NCBI GenBank assembly: GCA_003427395.1
Contig: BFEA01000889.1
Span: 55,013-104,480 of the forward strand
Direction: 5' to 3'
DNA length: 49,468 nucleotides
From: Chara braunii
Lineage: Eukaryota; Streptophyta; Charophyceae; Charales; Characeae
Shown: piece after piece, positions 1 to 10,048 of the stretch
Numbering within the stretch: the first letter of the stretch is position 1
How the letters are laid out: each line of letters begins with the position of its first letter
The notes under the pieces: generated by a model
What the model was told of the DNA's origin: nothing
The model's input: only the letters and a program-made list of their open reading frames with translations
The model's database searches: none
Made by a program: the position numbers and the translations under genes

Positions 1-1325
1 TTTTCTTGAGAACTATTCATGGAATGGGAAGAAAATATTGTTGATATATACAAATAAAAATCACCTTAATCGTTTATTGGTATGTGATCCCGTGTTGTAC
101 GCATTCATGGTAATGAAGATGATATTAATCCTTAGTTGCTAACATTTGTTAAATTTTGTTTGTCAATATTGTAGGGTTTTGTGTGTTCGTTCTTATATTG
201 TTCTACTTATTCTTAAAAAACAAGCAGGTGAGTATCCCTTAAAATATAGACATGATATAATGTTCAAAATCGGTTGAGATTAATAAGAAGTTCGGAAAAA
301 ACAAATGTAGGGTTAAATGTTCTGTGATATTATAATATGAATTTTATGAATAATTAAAAAAAAAGAGTCTCGATAGTAAGATTAAAAAACAACAATAAAC
401 TTAGGCCGCCTTCCAGTAAACGGTATCGAAGGAAAGCAAAGGATGCTCAAGAATAATAAAGGTACGTATGATTGGTCTACATCTGCCGCTGAAAATACTC
501 GGGCAGTTACGTGAAGAAAATCAAGTGTTATTGGGAGGATTGGGTCACACCATGTATTTCGAATGAATATTGGAGAAATAACCAATCCAATAAAAAGAAA
601 TAAAGATGACAATAAATGTAGTCTTTTTTCCAAGACACCCACGCTATCCCAAATTACCTCCTCTCGCCTAGACCTCTTCCAAAAAGTCATGTTCTCTACC
701 CCCTTTGCTCCTATTTCATCAAAGTCGTCCAAGCAAAAGAGGAGAAGAAAGGTGAGGCTATCAACGGTTTGCCCGACCTCGATCGCTAGGAATGACTCTT
801 CCTGGATCCACGACCTTCGAGGTTGGTTGGGGGGAGGTGAGGTACGCCGCATAGACCCATTTATGGGGGTGGTGCAATGTTGTTGTGATGGAGTAAGAGG
901 CATACGAAAAAAATAGGAGGCGTGTTAATTAACCTCAATAGGAGTTCAAAGAAGTTTCGATCGCGATCAAACATGTGCAAAAATATGAAACTGAACCTGT
1001 ACATCTATATTTGCACGAACGAATAAATTCCGATGTAAATTAACATTGATAAACCTCGATAGACGCACTCAAGAAAAAAAAAACGAACTGATTCCTTTTT
1101 TTTTCCCATCGATTGTGCTTCACATTTTGGCTGAATTCTATGTGTTGCACTATGTCTTCTTTGTTTTTCTTTTTTTTTTCTTTTCTACTTGACACAATAT
1201 TACTCTTCTTCATATAATAATATATATATATGGATGTTTTGAGGTGATTTTTTTGTTCTGGTTGTCTATATGCATCTTATTCCTCCTATCCACAGTGACG
1301 TGCCCATGTACAAATACGTACGGAC
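1..1325. other. AT-rich stretch without a recognised gene
   Basis: This stretch is AT-rich, with homopolymer A and T runs near 1075-1105 and 1160-1185 and a short TA repeat near 1218-1230. It lies upstream of the Helitron Rep frame and may include its 5' flank, but I cannot find a defined Helitron 5' terminus. Short open frames on both strands at 382-916 overlap each other and match no family I recognise. Confidence 0.6.
382..903 (-). CDS. Unrecognised 173-codon open frame
   Basis: This is the longest open frame in the first 1.3 kb and starts at an ATG. The predicted protein has a hydrophobic stretch near the middle (LLSSLFLFIGLVISPIF) that could be one membrane segment, and a run of acidic residues before it. 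I do not recognise the family. A 117-codon frame lies opposite it on the + strand, so one of the two is a shadow and both may be chance frames. The only argument for coding is the length of the frame in AT-rich DNA. It could be a host gene fragment or cargo next to the Helitron. Confidence 0.15.
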   Translation of the reverse strand: MPLTPSQQHCTTPINGSMRRTSPPPNQPRRSWIQEESFLAIEVGQTVDSLTFLLLFCLDDFDEIGAKGVENMTFWKRSRREEVIWDSVGVLEKRLHLLSSLFLFIGLVISPIFIRNTWCDPILPITLDFLHVTARVFSAADVDQSYVPLLFLSILCFPSIPFTGRRPKFIVVF

Positions 1326-2597
1326 GTGCCCATTAATTTGGCAGAGGGCCAAGACCCACGTGACACTTCAACCAACAGTAATTTATCCACCATTCCAACC
1401 TTCTCTTCATTTGCGGATAGGTCCTTGCACGTTCCGTGGAAGCATCGCAAACGCCATCGGCCTTTTGAAAGGGTTGTTACTAATCTTTTGGTGTCCTCGC
1501 CAATAATATCAGAATATACCCGGTGTCCTTCCATTAGTCCAGATCAAGTCGGTTTGTCTTCGTTCGAGGACCCTTTTTCCTCATCCAACCATGGATTGGG
1601 ATTGCGTATAGGTTCGGATGTTACTCCCTGTCGCTCTACAAGTGAGACGACAATGCCATCACAACACGAACACCGCAAACGTGGACGACCACCTTCCCAA
1701 AGTCGTCATACCGAAAGGTCTTTATTATATGTGGCAGGTGTTGTAGGTGAGCCAAGTGCGCGCAGGAGAGATGAACAACCGGTGGTAAGTCAAGATTATA
1801 TTCTTGATTGTTCTAATGAAGAACAATGTAGTGATAAGTCTCTATCTTTTCGACAATCAATTCCATGGATGAATGATTTCACAAGCCCCGTGTTTTTCAA
1901 CAGAATGAGTCGAGAAAATAATAATGTTGGTACGGATCGCATTAATTGTCCTAGAAATCTCTCTATGGCCTTGCAAAGTGAACGTGCACTTGAAATCCGT
2001 ACAGATGTTGCAATAAATGCAGATTCCGTTTCGATTGTCGGAAGATCCGTTTTACTCGATAATTTTCCCTCGCACTCGGCACATATGCACAATTGTTCAT
2101 CGTCCACATTGACTGTCGATATCCCACAAAGATTTATGGAGAGTAATGTTTGTCCTCCCTTAAGGGATGTTCATGCAAATGCATCTTCCGTTGTCACGAC
2201 CCCGCCGAATTCGCCGAAGACGTTGATTAGAAAGTTTATTGGATTTCATAATCGACGGAAAAAATTATTATTATGGAAACCGATTCGTTCAAAGCGCAAC
2301 CGGCGGTACTGTATGTTATTGATTCGACGGCTCCGTGCGAATAAAGTCGTGCGCCGTTTGGAACTTGGATCGTTGTCGTCGATGCCTCACCATGTGTCAT
2401 CGCTCTATGATGCAAGTGCAATATTTGTTGAAAGTACTGTAGAGGGTGATGAAGGAATAAAACAAGTCGATAAAATGAATGTGAATGAACCATGTTCTAC
2501 GTCGCGTATAATTTTAAAACGAAGGAAAAGCCAGGGAAGACGACCAAACTTTTATGTTAAACGTATGCGTGCATTGAGAGCTGCGCTTGAATCATAG
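1326..2597 (+). pseudogene. Helitron Rep N-terminal region (423-codon frame)
   Basis: This is an uninterrupted 423-codon frame rich in Ser, Arg and Asn. Around residues 116-122 it has an AT-hook-like motif (RKRGRPP), which in known proteins binds the minor groove of AT-rich DNA. The C-terminal third is basic (RRKKLLLWK, RSKRNRRY). Position and composition fit the poorly conserved N-terminal extension of Helitron proteins, since recognisable Rep domains follow in other frames. The frame ends at TAG 2595, and the next homologous part is read from frame +1 starting near 2587. It could also be an independent ORF of the element. Confidence that it belongs to the Helitron comes from position rather than from sequence similarity. 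Confidence 0.5.
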
Positions 2598-3208
2598 GAG
2601 GAAAGAAGATGTGCGTGCTCATAAAAATTTTGTACGGGGTGTGAGGCGAAGTTTGTTTGTTGTGAATATCATTCGAGAGATTCGAGCGAGTGCCTCTGCG
2701 CAATCGAGGAGTGCATCTTCTCCTGCGAGACAATCGCAAAGTCAATCTTCTCGGGCGCGGCACTCTCGGAGTCTGTCATCGCGAGGGAGACAACCGCAGA
2801 ATCCATCCGTGAGAAATCGAAATTCAATGAACAATCCCGAAGACAGTGAGCCAAATATTCATGAGGAAAAAACTAATGATTCCCATGATGTTCCGGTTCC
2901 TGATCTTAATGCACTCCCATCGGCACCCGTGGCAACAACGTATGCGGCGGTTGAGAACACCATGGCGATATTTGGGAATGCTAGCACTATTGAACCGTTT
3001 GGCATTGGCGGTCGAGATCCATGTAAGCATTGTGGTGCTAAGTTGTGGCATCACGAAAAAAAATAGACAAAGATTTGTCGGTGAAAAAGTAAAAAGCGTT
3101 GTCCTCTATGAGAATGGTCTTGCGAAAACTCCCCGGAGCATGAGATTCTTTCCCTTTGGACGTCTCAAAGTTCCGACGGTCGATTCCTTCGAAACAATGT
3201 GGGGATAA
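2587..3208 (+). pseudogene. Helitron Rep, Ser/Arg linker and CxxC motif
   Basis: The first part (2587-3066) reads an Arg/Ser dipeptide-rich linker followed by a cysteine motif, DPCKHCGAKLWHHEKK. It corresponds to the C-x2-C-G-A-x-x-W/F motif that opens the conserved Helitron N-terminal region (known family: CxxCGAxFW). A one-base slip in an A-run near 3055-3060 then moves the reading into the frame that ends at 3208 (KNRQRFVGEKVKSVV). The last part does not align well with the family, so some sequence may have been lost here. Confidence 0.6.
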
Positions 3209-4158
3209 TTAATAAATGTTTATCCCTTGCATCCTCGCAGTTGAAGCAACCGAGTGATGGTGTTCGAGGATTCCAGGACCAACTTAGTGCTCAAGGTCCA
3301 ATCTTTGATCGTGTCGGTGCACTGGCTGTGGGGGAAGGCGAATGTCCTCAGTTTGCGCAACTATACTTGCACGATCCTCAACGTTTGGACGATGCGATTG
3401 ATCAAAGGGTAGATTTCCTTAACTTACCTGCACGTACATCCGACGCCGAACTTGATTGAGCGAAACGCATATTGAAAAGGATTCACGAATTGCTACAACG
3501 ATGTAACAATTACGTGAAGGACTTTATGACGGTTGCTGACCTTCCGCCGAAAGCGTTGAACAAGGGGAAGTTGGTCATAAATCCGGATGCCATGCCTGAT
3601 CAGGAACATGCAAGGCGTTATAACCGTCCTATGGGTTTACATGAGGTGTGTGTTCTGATGGCCGATGAACTCCTTCCTCGTAAGCTCGAGATTCGTTTGC
3701 GTGCTCCTCTTCCGGGTGAGTGGTAGGCGGTTGTAGTTCCGGAATGTTCTCGAGCGCACGACTGCTTAAGGTTTGTTATATTTTTCCTGGAGGGAACTGG
3801 TAGTTGGTTTGTTCGGTGTGCCTCAGAAGTTGGATGGCCACCAGGACTTAGTGCCAAGGAGTACTATGCTTTTCACCTTCAAGAGCGCGATGGTGAAAGA
3901 CCTTGCCTCCTTTATGCAGCACGTCTCTTCCACAAGTTTTGTTGCATGGCGTACGCTAAAGTTGAATCCGTCCGCTTAAAATGGGTGAGATTCCACTAGA
4001 AAGAATTGTGCTCGGAGTATTATCAGGATTTAAGAGACGTCGTACAACAAAATCAACGTGGTGATGGTGGTGGGACAAAAGTGGTTTTACCGTCAACGTT
4101 CACTGGGGGCCCCCGATATATGAGTGAAAGATATCACGACAACATAGCAATTGTGTGA
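3196..4158 (+). pseudogene. Helitron-like N domain of Rep
   Basis: One frame runs through this stretch with in-frame stops at about 3457, 3724, 3997 and 4156. Segments that match the Helitron-like N domain are GPIFDRVGALAVGEGE and PQFAQLYLHDPQ (known family: H/DRIGSLLP...PQFAQLYIYD), SAKEYYAFHLQER with LLYAARLFHKF (family: YYAFRLHER...LLRAGRLFQQF), and VVLPSTFTGGPRYM (family: VLPSSFTGGPRYM). The domain precedes the HUH nuclease and is required for single-strand processing in active elements. Here it is clearly dead. A one-base shift near 4158 moves the reading into the next frame. Confidence 0.85.
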
Positions 4159-5727
4159 GGTGATTCGGAAAACTGGATCTTTTCATCATTATGACGTGCA
4201 AGACTAACTGGCCGGAGATCAAACAAACCCTTTTGCCAGGTCAATGTCCTAACGACAGACCGGATCTTCTGGCGCAAGTGTTCAAAGGTTATCTTGCACA
4301 AATGATTGATGAGATAAAACATAAACGGATCTTTGGTAGAATGAGTGAAATGTTGTATGTGGTAGAGTTTCAAAAAAGGGGTCCACCACACGTACATATA
4401 TTGGTTATCCTGCATCCAAATGATAAAATTCGGGATGCGGATGCTGTTGACAATGTGGTGTGTGCCGAGATTCCTTTGGAAAGGGAATTGAAAGAAAGGG
4501 TGGTCAAGTTTATGTTGCACGGGATTTGCGGTGCGGAGAAACGTGACGCTTCGTGTACGGAGGACGGAGAATGCACAAAAGGGTTTCCGAAAGACTTCAT
4601 TTCAACAACAACATTCAAAGACGAACAAACGTACCCTTCGTAGAGGATAAGAAAACCAAGTTACGGTGGTTTTACAATTGTTCAAAATGGAGTCGTTTAC
4701 GACAATCGGCGTGTAGTCCCGTATAACCCGTACTGGCTAATGAGGTTTAATTGCCACATAAATGTTGAATATTGTGCTAACATCAAGGCGTGCAAGTACG
4801 TGTATAAGTACGTGTACAAAGGGTGCGATCTTGTTATGGTTTGCCAGCAAGATAATAATGCGTTTATCAACGAGATCAAATTGTATCAAGATACGCGTGT
4901 TGTAGGTGCATGCGAAGCATGCTAGTGTCTATTTGAGTTCGACGTTGCGGAACAATGGCCCACGATCGAAAGATTGCCCATGCATCTCGAAAACATGCAA
5001 AAAGTGCAATTTGAACCTGACACTGAGCATAACGTTCTTTCGCATAGGCCCCCGAAAACGAAATTGACGGCATGGATGAAACACAACTCTTTGAATGAGC
5101 ACGTTCCTAAAGAGGAGCTTCCTCTGTACGCAGAGATCGTTAATACTCATCTGTGGGATAACAAAAATAAGAAGTGGAACCAAAGAAAGCGTGATCTTCT
5201 CGGTGGTCCTTTCGAAAAGATATCTTGGTTGCATCATGTGAGGATCGTGGAAGGCGAACGATTCTATCTGCACGTGTTGCTAAACCATGAACATTCTCGT
5301 GGGGTGCGCTCTTTTGCTTAAATTCGTACAGTGGACGGAGTAAAATATGACTCTTTCCGATCCGTGTGTCTTCGGTTGGGCCTTTTGCAAACAGACGATG
5401 TATACGATCAATGAATGGACACAGCCGCTGCATATTACATGCCTGAAGAAGTTCGTTAAATATTTGCTATGTTTCTCTCGTTTGGTCCAGTGAACGATCT
5501 GACCCGTTTCTTCGAACGACATTGAAATAAGATGTGTGACGATTTTCAGTATCGCCACGGCTGTGAAATTATTCCCCCGAGCATTTTGCAATCGTTAGTG
5601 TTATTCCATCTTGATCCTATTTTGCAAGAGTCTGAAAAAAACATCCGTCAATTCGGCCTTCATTATCCGACACCCGACGACGTAACAATTGTTGAGAACA
5701 TAACCAGACATTACGAGAAGAGACTGG
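4159..5727 (+). pseudogene. Helitron HUH endonuclease domain of Rep, pseudogene
   Basis: This is a single frame with about seven internal stops. The HUH motif is at 4389-4397 (HVH within FQKRGPPHVHILVIL), the metal-binding pair of rolling-circle Rep proteins. The catalytic double-tyrosine region is at about 4797-4827 (CKYVYKYVYKG). Further conserved segments are VVPYNPYW, NCHINVEYC, FEFDVAEQWPTIERLP, LTAWMKHN, WDNKNKKWNQRKR and GERFYLHVLLNH, all in family order. Several stops sit where the family has Trp or Gln (4923 TAG after SEAC-like CEAC, 5412 TGA, 5457 TAA, 5526 TGA), consistent with C-to-T decay of methylated DNA. The frame ends at the border of the next element, about 100 residues before a helicase would begin. 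Confidence 0.88.
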
Positions 5728-5734
5728 TGTCGGT

Positions 5735-5760
5735 GCGAATACCCTTACAAGGGTATCCGC
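5735..5760. repeat. Near-terminal 26-bp palindrome, left arm
   Basis: This is a near-perfect palindrome seven bases inside the element end: GCGRATACCCTT joined to AAGGGTATYCGC by a 2-bp centre. The same palindrome is found at the right end (20245-20270), and a related 30-bp one lies at 28515-28544. Its position beside TGTCGG suggests an integrase-binding or regulatory site, but the function is unknown. Confidence 0.75.
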
Positions 5761-6437
5761 CCTGGTTTTTGCAGATGACATGGAGTAGGCTTGGTTTAAG
5801 ATTTAAGTATTTCACGCGAGGCGCGACTGCGTTTATGGTTTACGACGACAGGGTGGTCGACTATAATAGAGAGTGTGTGGGCGCGCGCCCTTTTGAGGCG
5901 CGCGTGATCTTTTGTTTATTGATGACTGAAGAGTCGGCGGCGTGATCGCCAACCGAATTTTTGTTCTGATGATATAAGGATTAAAAGGATTATGTCTTGT
6001 TGATTAATGTGCTTGCCTGTGACCTGTGCGTACGTGAGGAGGACAGCGTCGACAACAATGTGACTTCTGAAGGCGTTTCGGTAGCTCAGCGCATCAAGCC
6101 GTGTCAGTTTATTTGAGCGTCTGCCGACGCTAAACCCAAATTTGGGCCTAGCGCTATTTGTTAGGGCATTGGATTTTCATCAGGGAGATTCAATGATCAG
6201 TGGTGTTAGAAAGGTGCTAACATTTTCCCTTGTTTTTATCGTCACTGTCGTCACACAGTTAAAAGTTTCAAATGTTTCATCATTTTATCGTAGTACTCGT
6301 TTTATGGACCGGTGTTCTTTGACTTGGACGTGACGCCGGGTCTTAGCGTCCGCCACGACAGTCAAGGACCTTGAGAGCGCGCCTCGTCGGATGGGCCCTC
6401 GTGTTCAGGATGCCGGCGAAAGTCCTCCAGCACACCG

Positions 6438-6716
6438 TTGTCGAACAACCTCGACGAGGTCGAGGATGGAGTCGTTATGACACCTGAGGTAAAGGGGTCG
6501 GTAATGTTCAACGTATACAACCATCGCCTCGAGCCCGGGGCGGTTGCATGGGGGTGTGTTGTGTTCAAGGAGTGGTCAGAAACGCTATTACGGGCTGTTT
6601 TTCGTGACCGCGTCGAAGTAGCCCCGTGGCAGTCACGCACGTGCATGAGCCCCTACCGAGGGAACATGCGGAGGTTAACCCCACAGCAGTATGTGGTAGC
6701 CGCGGCAGCGAGCTAG
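6438..6716 (+). CDS. 92-codon frame conserved in both arms (left copy)
   Basis: This frame begins with an ATG (MSNNLDEVEDGVV) and stays open for 92 codons. The mirrored frame in the right arm (19186-19464) has the same start, length and stop, with about a dozen residue differences. I do not recognise the family and see no motif or signal. Equal open length in both arms may reflect recent common origin rather than selection. The frame lies inside what I interpret as the U3 of a long LTR, so it could also be plain non-coding DNA in a GC-rich region. Confidence 0.25.
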   Translation: MSNNLDEVEDGVVMTPEVKGSVMFNVYNHRLEPGAVAWGCVVFKEWSETLLRAVFRDRVEVAPWQSRTCMSPYRGNMRRLTPQQYVVAAAAS

Positions 6717-6876
6717 CGGCACCGGCTAGGGGCCAGCCGGTAGCACCCGGAGCCAGGTCTCTTGATGGGCCAGTTACTGTGCCTTCCTTGCGGCCCCTCC
6801 CCTATGAGCACCGGCGACCTTACTTAGTGCAGTTCAAGAGAAGGGAGGAGGCGACGGTTCGGTAGGCCGGGCAACG

Positions 6877-7293
6877 CTACGCAGCAGTGGGCGGGCCAAT
6901 AGTAGTTCGGCCAGTGCACTGTGTTATCGAGTGTAGTGGGTCGGGGCTGACGGACAAGAAGGCAGGCCGCGGCTGTATGGGCGCTGACAGGCAAAAGGGT
7001 GGTTCTGCCGCCCGGTTGTGAGACCGAGCGCTACGACGGAGTGCAGGGGGCACGAACGGAGCGAGGGACGACGGGGCGCCAGGTGCATGAAAAAGGGGAG
7101 AAGAGAGGCGCGCTGAGGGAGAAGATGAGCGGAGGAGACTAGTAGCAGCGAGAGGGGTGCTGGGTCGGTGAAGGAGCAGGCAGAAGGACCCGCAGGCCGT
7201 TGCTGCGAGGAGAGAATGAACCCGGGCGCGAAAGCGTGCCGAGTGCATGCATGCCAAGAAAAAGGAAGCTGGTGGAAGAGACGAGCGAGGCAT
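6877..7293 (-). CDS. Pro/Ser/Ala-rich 138-codon frame (left copy)
   Basis: This frame is open on the strand antisense to the presumed LTR. The product is rich in Pro, Ser, Ala and Arg (PSTPLAATSLLRSSSPSARL), with low complexity and no recognised domain. The right arm keeps the same frame (within 18600-19082), with a short N-terminal and a longer C-terminal extension. A GC-rich region gives long chance frames, so coding is doubtful. I include it because the frame is free of stops and frameshifts over 138 codons in both copies. Confidence 0.2.
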   Translation of the reverse strand: MPRSSLPPASFFLACMHSARFRARVHSLLAATACGSFCLLLHRPSTPLAATSLLRSSSPSARLSSPLFHAPGAPSSLAPFVPPALRRSARSHNRAAEPPFCLSAPIQPRPAFLSVSPDPLHSITQCTGRTTIGPPTAA

Positions 7294-7301
7294 GCACGAT
7301 T

Positions 7302-8082
7302 CCCGATAGAATCGGGCGGGGAAAGGTCCGAATCAGGGGTTTCAGGGTGGACGAACCCGAATCTGTAGTCGGATAGGAAGAAGAATTAGTAGAAAAAGAG
7401 TTAGAGAAGGAACTTATTGCGTCGAGCTATAATTGGAAGGACAAAGCGTAGAAAATGATTGTTTTCGCCCGTTAGTAGACGAAAACGGGCAGGAGGAGAT
7501 TGTACAGTAGGATTTTTGGCCAGGGCGAATCCAATGGTAAGGTTAGTTTTAGTAATGAGTTAGTAGAATGGAAGGTTTGTGAAAAGAGGGCCGCCCGGAG
7601 CCATGGCAGGAAGTGAAGAAGGGAGAGAGAACATCGACATAGCTCGGTCATTTCATGACCGATCTTTGTAATTCAAGATACTGTACTGAGTTTTCTGGAC
7701 AAGGCAATTCTAATGGCGTAGTTAGTTTTGAGATTAGTCAGTTAGAATTAGAGTTCGATAGAAAAGGCTGTGCGCGGAGGGTGTTGAGGAAGGAGGAAAA
7801 AATGGATGAATGAACCTGGCCTGGATTCGCGCCAGGTGCGCCCAAGAATCGGGATGGTGGAAAAACGTTTGACTTCGGTCGTTAGTTAATGAATACGGGC
7901 AGGAGAAAGGGCCGGACATGGGTTTTTTAGCATGGTGAATCTGAATCTGTCATCAGATAACGGTAAAAGTTAGAAAAAGAGATGATTAGTAGAAGAAGGG
8001 GGCTACGTGGAGATGTCGAACAGACAACTATGGTGAAGCGAAGACTGTCTGATTCACTCGATTCTCAGTGGAATCGAGTGAA
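7302..8082. repeat. Modular array of hairpins with unit-specific stems
   Basis: Degenerate units of about 150-250 bp repeat here. They share a motif like GTTAGTTTTGAGATTAGT and purine-rich ends, and each unit is headed by a different perfect hairpin: CCCGAT/ATCGGG (7302-7316), GCCCGTT/AACGGGC (7467-7490), TCGGTCA/TGACCGA (7644-7662), ACCTGGC/GCCAGGT (7814-7837) and TTCACTCGATTC/GAATCGAGTGAA (8053-8082). The units are alike but the stems are not. The mirror region in the right arm (about 17801-18580) keeps the stems, and the 7814 hairpin is shifted there to CTGGCGC/GCGCCAG while still pairing. Confidence 0.65.
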
Positions 8083-9793
8083 CTAGAATGGTGGGGTGGA
8101 GGTTCTTATGGTCGCGAAGTTAGATGGTAAAGTAAGACCAGTAAAAAAGCTGCTAGAGGGAGAGTGGTAGAGAGGAGGAGAAGGAGAAAACAGGGACGAA
8201 AAACTAATGTATCTACCCGTGTTCTGAGTAGCGGATCCAGCCGGTTTGCTCATCACTGTTACGAGGATTACGGCAGGCGGGGAGTGAGGTTGAAGACTTA
8301 CCTGTTGGCCGGTTGATAGTTTCTGTCTATTCTCCTATAGGCGTGACAGGAAAGTCACGTATAGCTTCGCGTTTAGTGGAAGACTCAGTCTCACCTTTCG
8401 CTTTTGGTCGTCGTGAAAGTCGTCGCCCCGCGGTCTTACGATCCCCATCCGCGAGGTAGCTGGTCGCTATCGTTAGACATTCGCGCTATTGCTGTTTTCC
8501 CTTGGTTAGCCGCTGCGCGTTATCGTAGTATTGCCCCGCTGGATTGTGGTAGTCGTGGTCAGTGGGTAATGTATTTGGCCACGTAGAGGGAGATTCCTTC
8601 TCCCCTCACATTAGACTGCGGTAGTGGAGCAGAACGAAGATGAAAGGAGCGTTGGTGGAAGCATGCGGTGATACTAAGGCACGAATTGTTAGAATCATGG
8701 CTGGATTCGATACAGTCGTTGTTTCAAGCGGGACAATGTTTTGTTCGTAGTATGAATGATGTTAGGTCGCTACCCATTGCAGCATTTAAGAATTGTGTAG
8801 GCATAGGTTCTTCGAGAGGCATAGTCAGGCGGTCATTGGCATGTAGATAGAGAGGGGGGGGGGGTAGTGTTGTAACTTGAAGACTTGTTAAAGGGGCATT
8901 ACTGCGAATGAGAGAGTCGCCGGGAAGCTGATAGTGGATAGCTTGGCTAAGGCTGACCAAGATGCTTTGGCTACCATTGCAGGGCACTACTCGTGCTGTT
9001 ATTTACGGTACGGATGGTTAGTCACGGTATGGATGGCGGCGGGCTGGTGGAGTGATTTTTGTCTAGTCAATTCTGTCAATAAACGAGACCTCGGCCTACT
9101 GAGTAGTAACACAGTGACTTTTCTCCGTAACCACCTTCGCAAGAGGGTTGTTGGATGGCTTGGCTAGCCAATGGGAGAGCAAGGACTGACAGATTGAGAG
9201 CTCTTTCTTGATTCTATGGGTGATGCTGCTGCTGTTGCTAACTACTATGAATCAGCGCAGTGGCTCCTTCATCCCGGTACGGCTGCTGCGTCCGGCAGTA
9301 GAGAGTTTGGTTGTGATAACCGGCCGCTATAAGCTAACAAAGACGTCACGGAATAGGGGAGTAGCCAGACCACAAAGGGAGGATGGCATTGTAACATGGA
9401 GGATCGTCTGAGGAGAGCCTTTGACATATGAGTAGTAATTCAGCCTTTTATTACTGCATTTGACTGAGAATCGATCATTCTCGATGTGCTTTCGGCCATC
9501 ATTGCGGGGCCCTCAGTCAAAAGTAGGTATCAAGGCCCTCTCGCGCGAGTCTGAGTGCATTCCTTGGATCTGAGAGTCTCAGACTTATCTCTTTCTACCG
9601 TTCTTACTCTAAGTCTAGTCTTTGGTTCTGAGAGGAAGGTGGCAGGCGAGATTCCAACCCGTAATCCGCGCCAAGGCCTATGTAGGAGGTTCGCCCCACC
9701 GATTGTGGGAGCTCTGCCGGAACTCATGAGGAGTTCGGGAGGCAGGGAACTCAGAAGTAATCATTGCCTTTCCCTTTACACCCAGTACAACCC
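8083..9793. other. LTR/arm body without a supported gene
   Basis: Mirrored in 16100-17800 of the right arm. Several 60-120 codon frames exist on both strands but do not keep the same length in both arms. A short hairpin GAGAAT/ATTCTC lies at 9466-9482, and a G-run of eight lies at 8852-8863. I see no further structure that I can name. Confidence 0.55.
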
Positions 9794-9840
9794 CTATTTA
9801 TACACCCCCTATTTATACACCCCCTATTTATACACCCCCT
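9794..9840 (+). promoter_or_regulatory. Tandem TATA-like boxes in a 15-bp repeat
   Basis: Just over three copies of a 15-bp unit (CTATTTATACACCCC) lie here, each containing TATTTATA. The right arm has a single copy (about 16088-16102), so the repeat has expanded on the left. If 5728-12210 is an LTR, this is a plausible core promoter, with transcription starting about 30 bp downstream. This is inferred from sequence only. Confidence 0.45.
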
Positions 9841-10048
9841 ATGTATTGGTTGATTCGGCTGTATGCACTACTTACTTTGACTTTTGGATTGACTTTCAGG
9901 ACACAAATCAGACTAACTAAAGGAATGCATGTACAATGGCAGTTTCAGGTTTTTTTATTGCCTGAAAGCAGATTGTCACAAGGGGTTGCATCTGGGGGGA
10001 AGGATGGGAGAAGGGCAGTTTTGCTTTCGATTGAACGGGTCTTAAAGT

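Larger units (their letters stand above)
1326..5727 (+). mobile_element. Degraded Helitron, Rep part only
   Basis: The + strand carries, in order, the parts of a eukaryotic Helitron RepHel protein: an N-terminal variable region, a CxxC zinc-like motif, the Helitron-like N domain, the HUH nuclease motif and the double-tyrosine motif. Several frameshifts and at least eight internal stop codons break the frame. The similarity stops just before the helicase domain would begin, at the point where the TGTCGG end of the next element starts (5728). I do not find the helicase part on the far side (20278 onward). Neither Helitron terminus (5'-TC, 3' hairpin-CTRR) was identified. Confidence 0.8.

Noticed and set aside
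563-916. 117-codon plus-strand frame
   Set aside because: It is opposite a longer minus frame, has no recognisable domain, and composition follows the local DNA.
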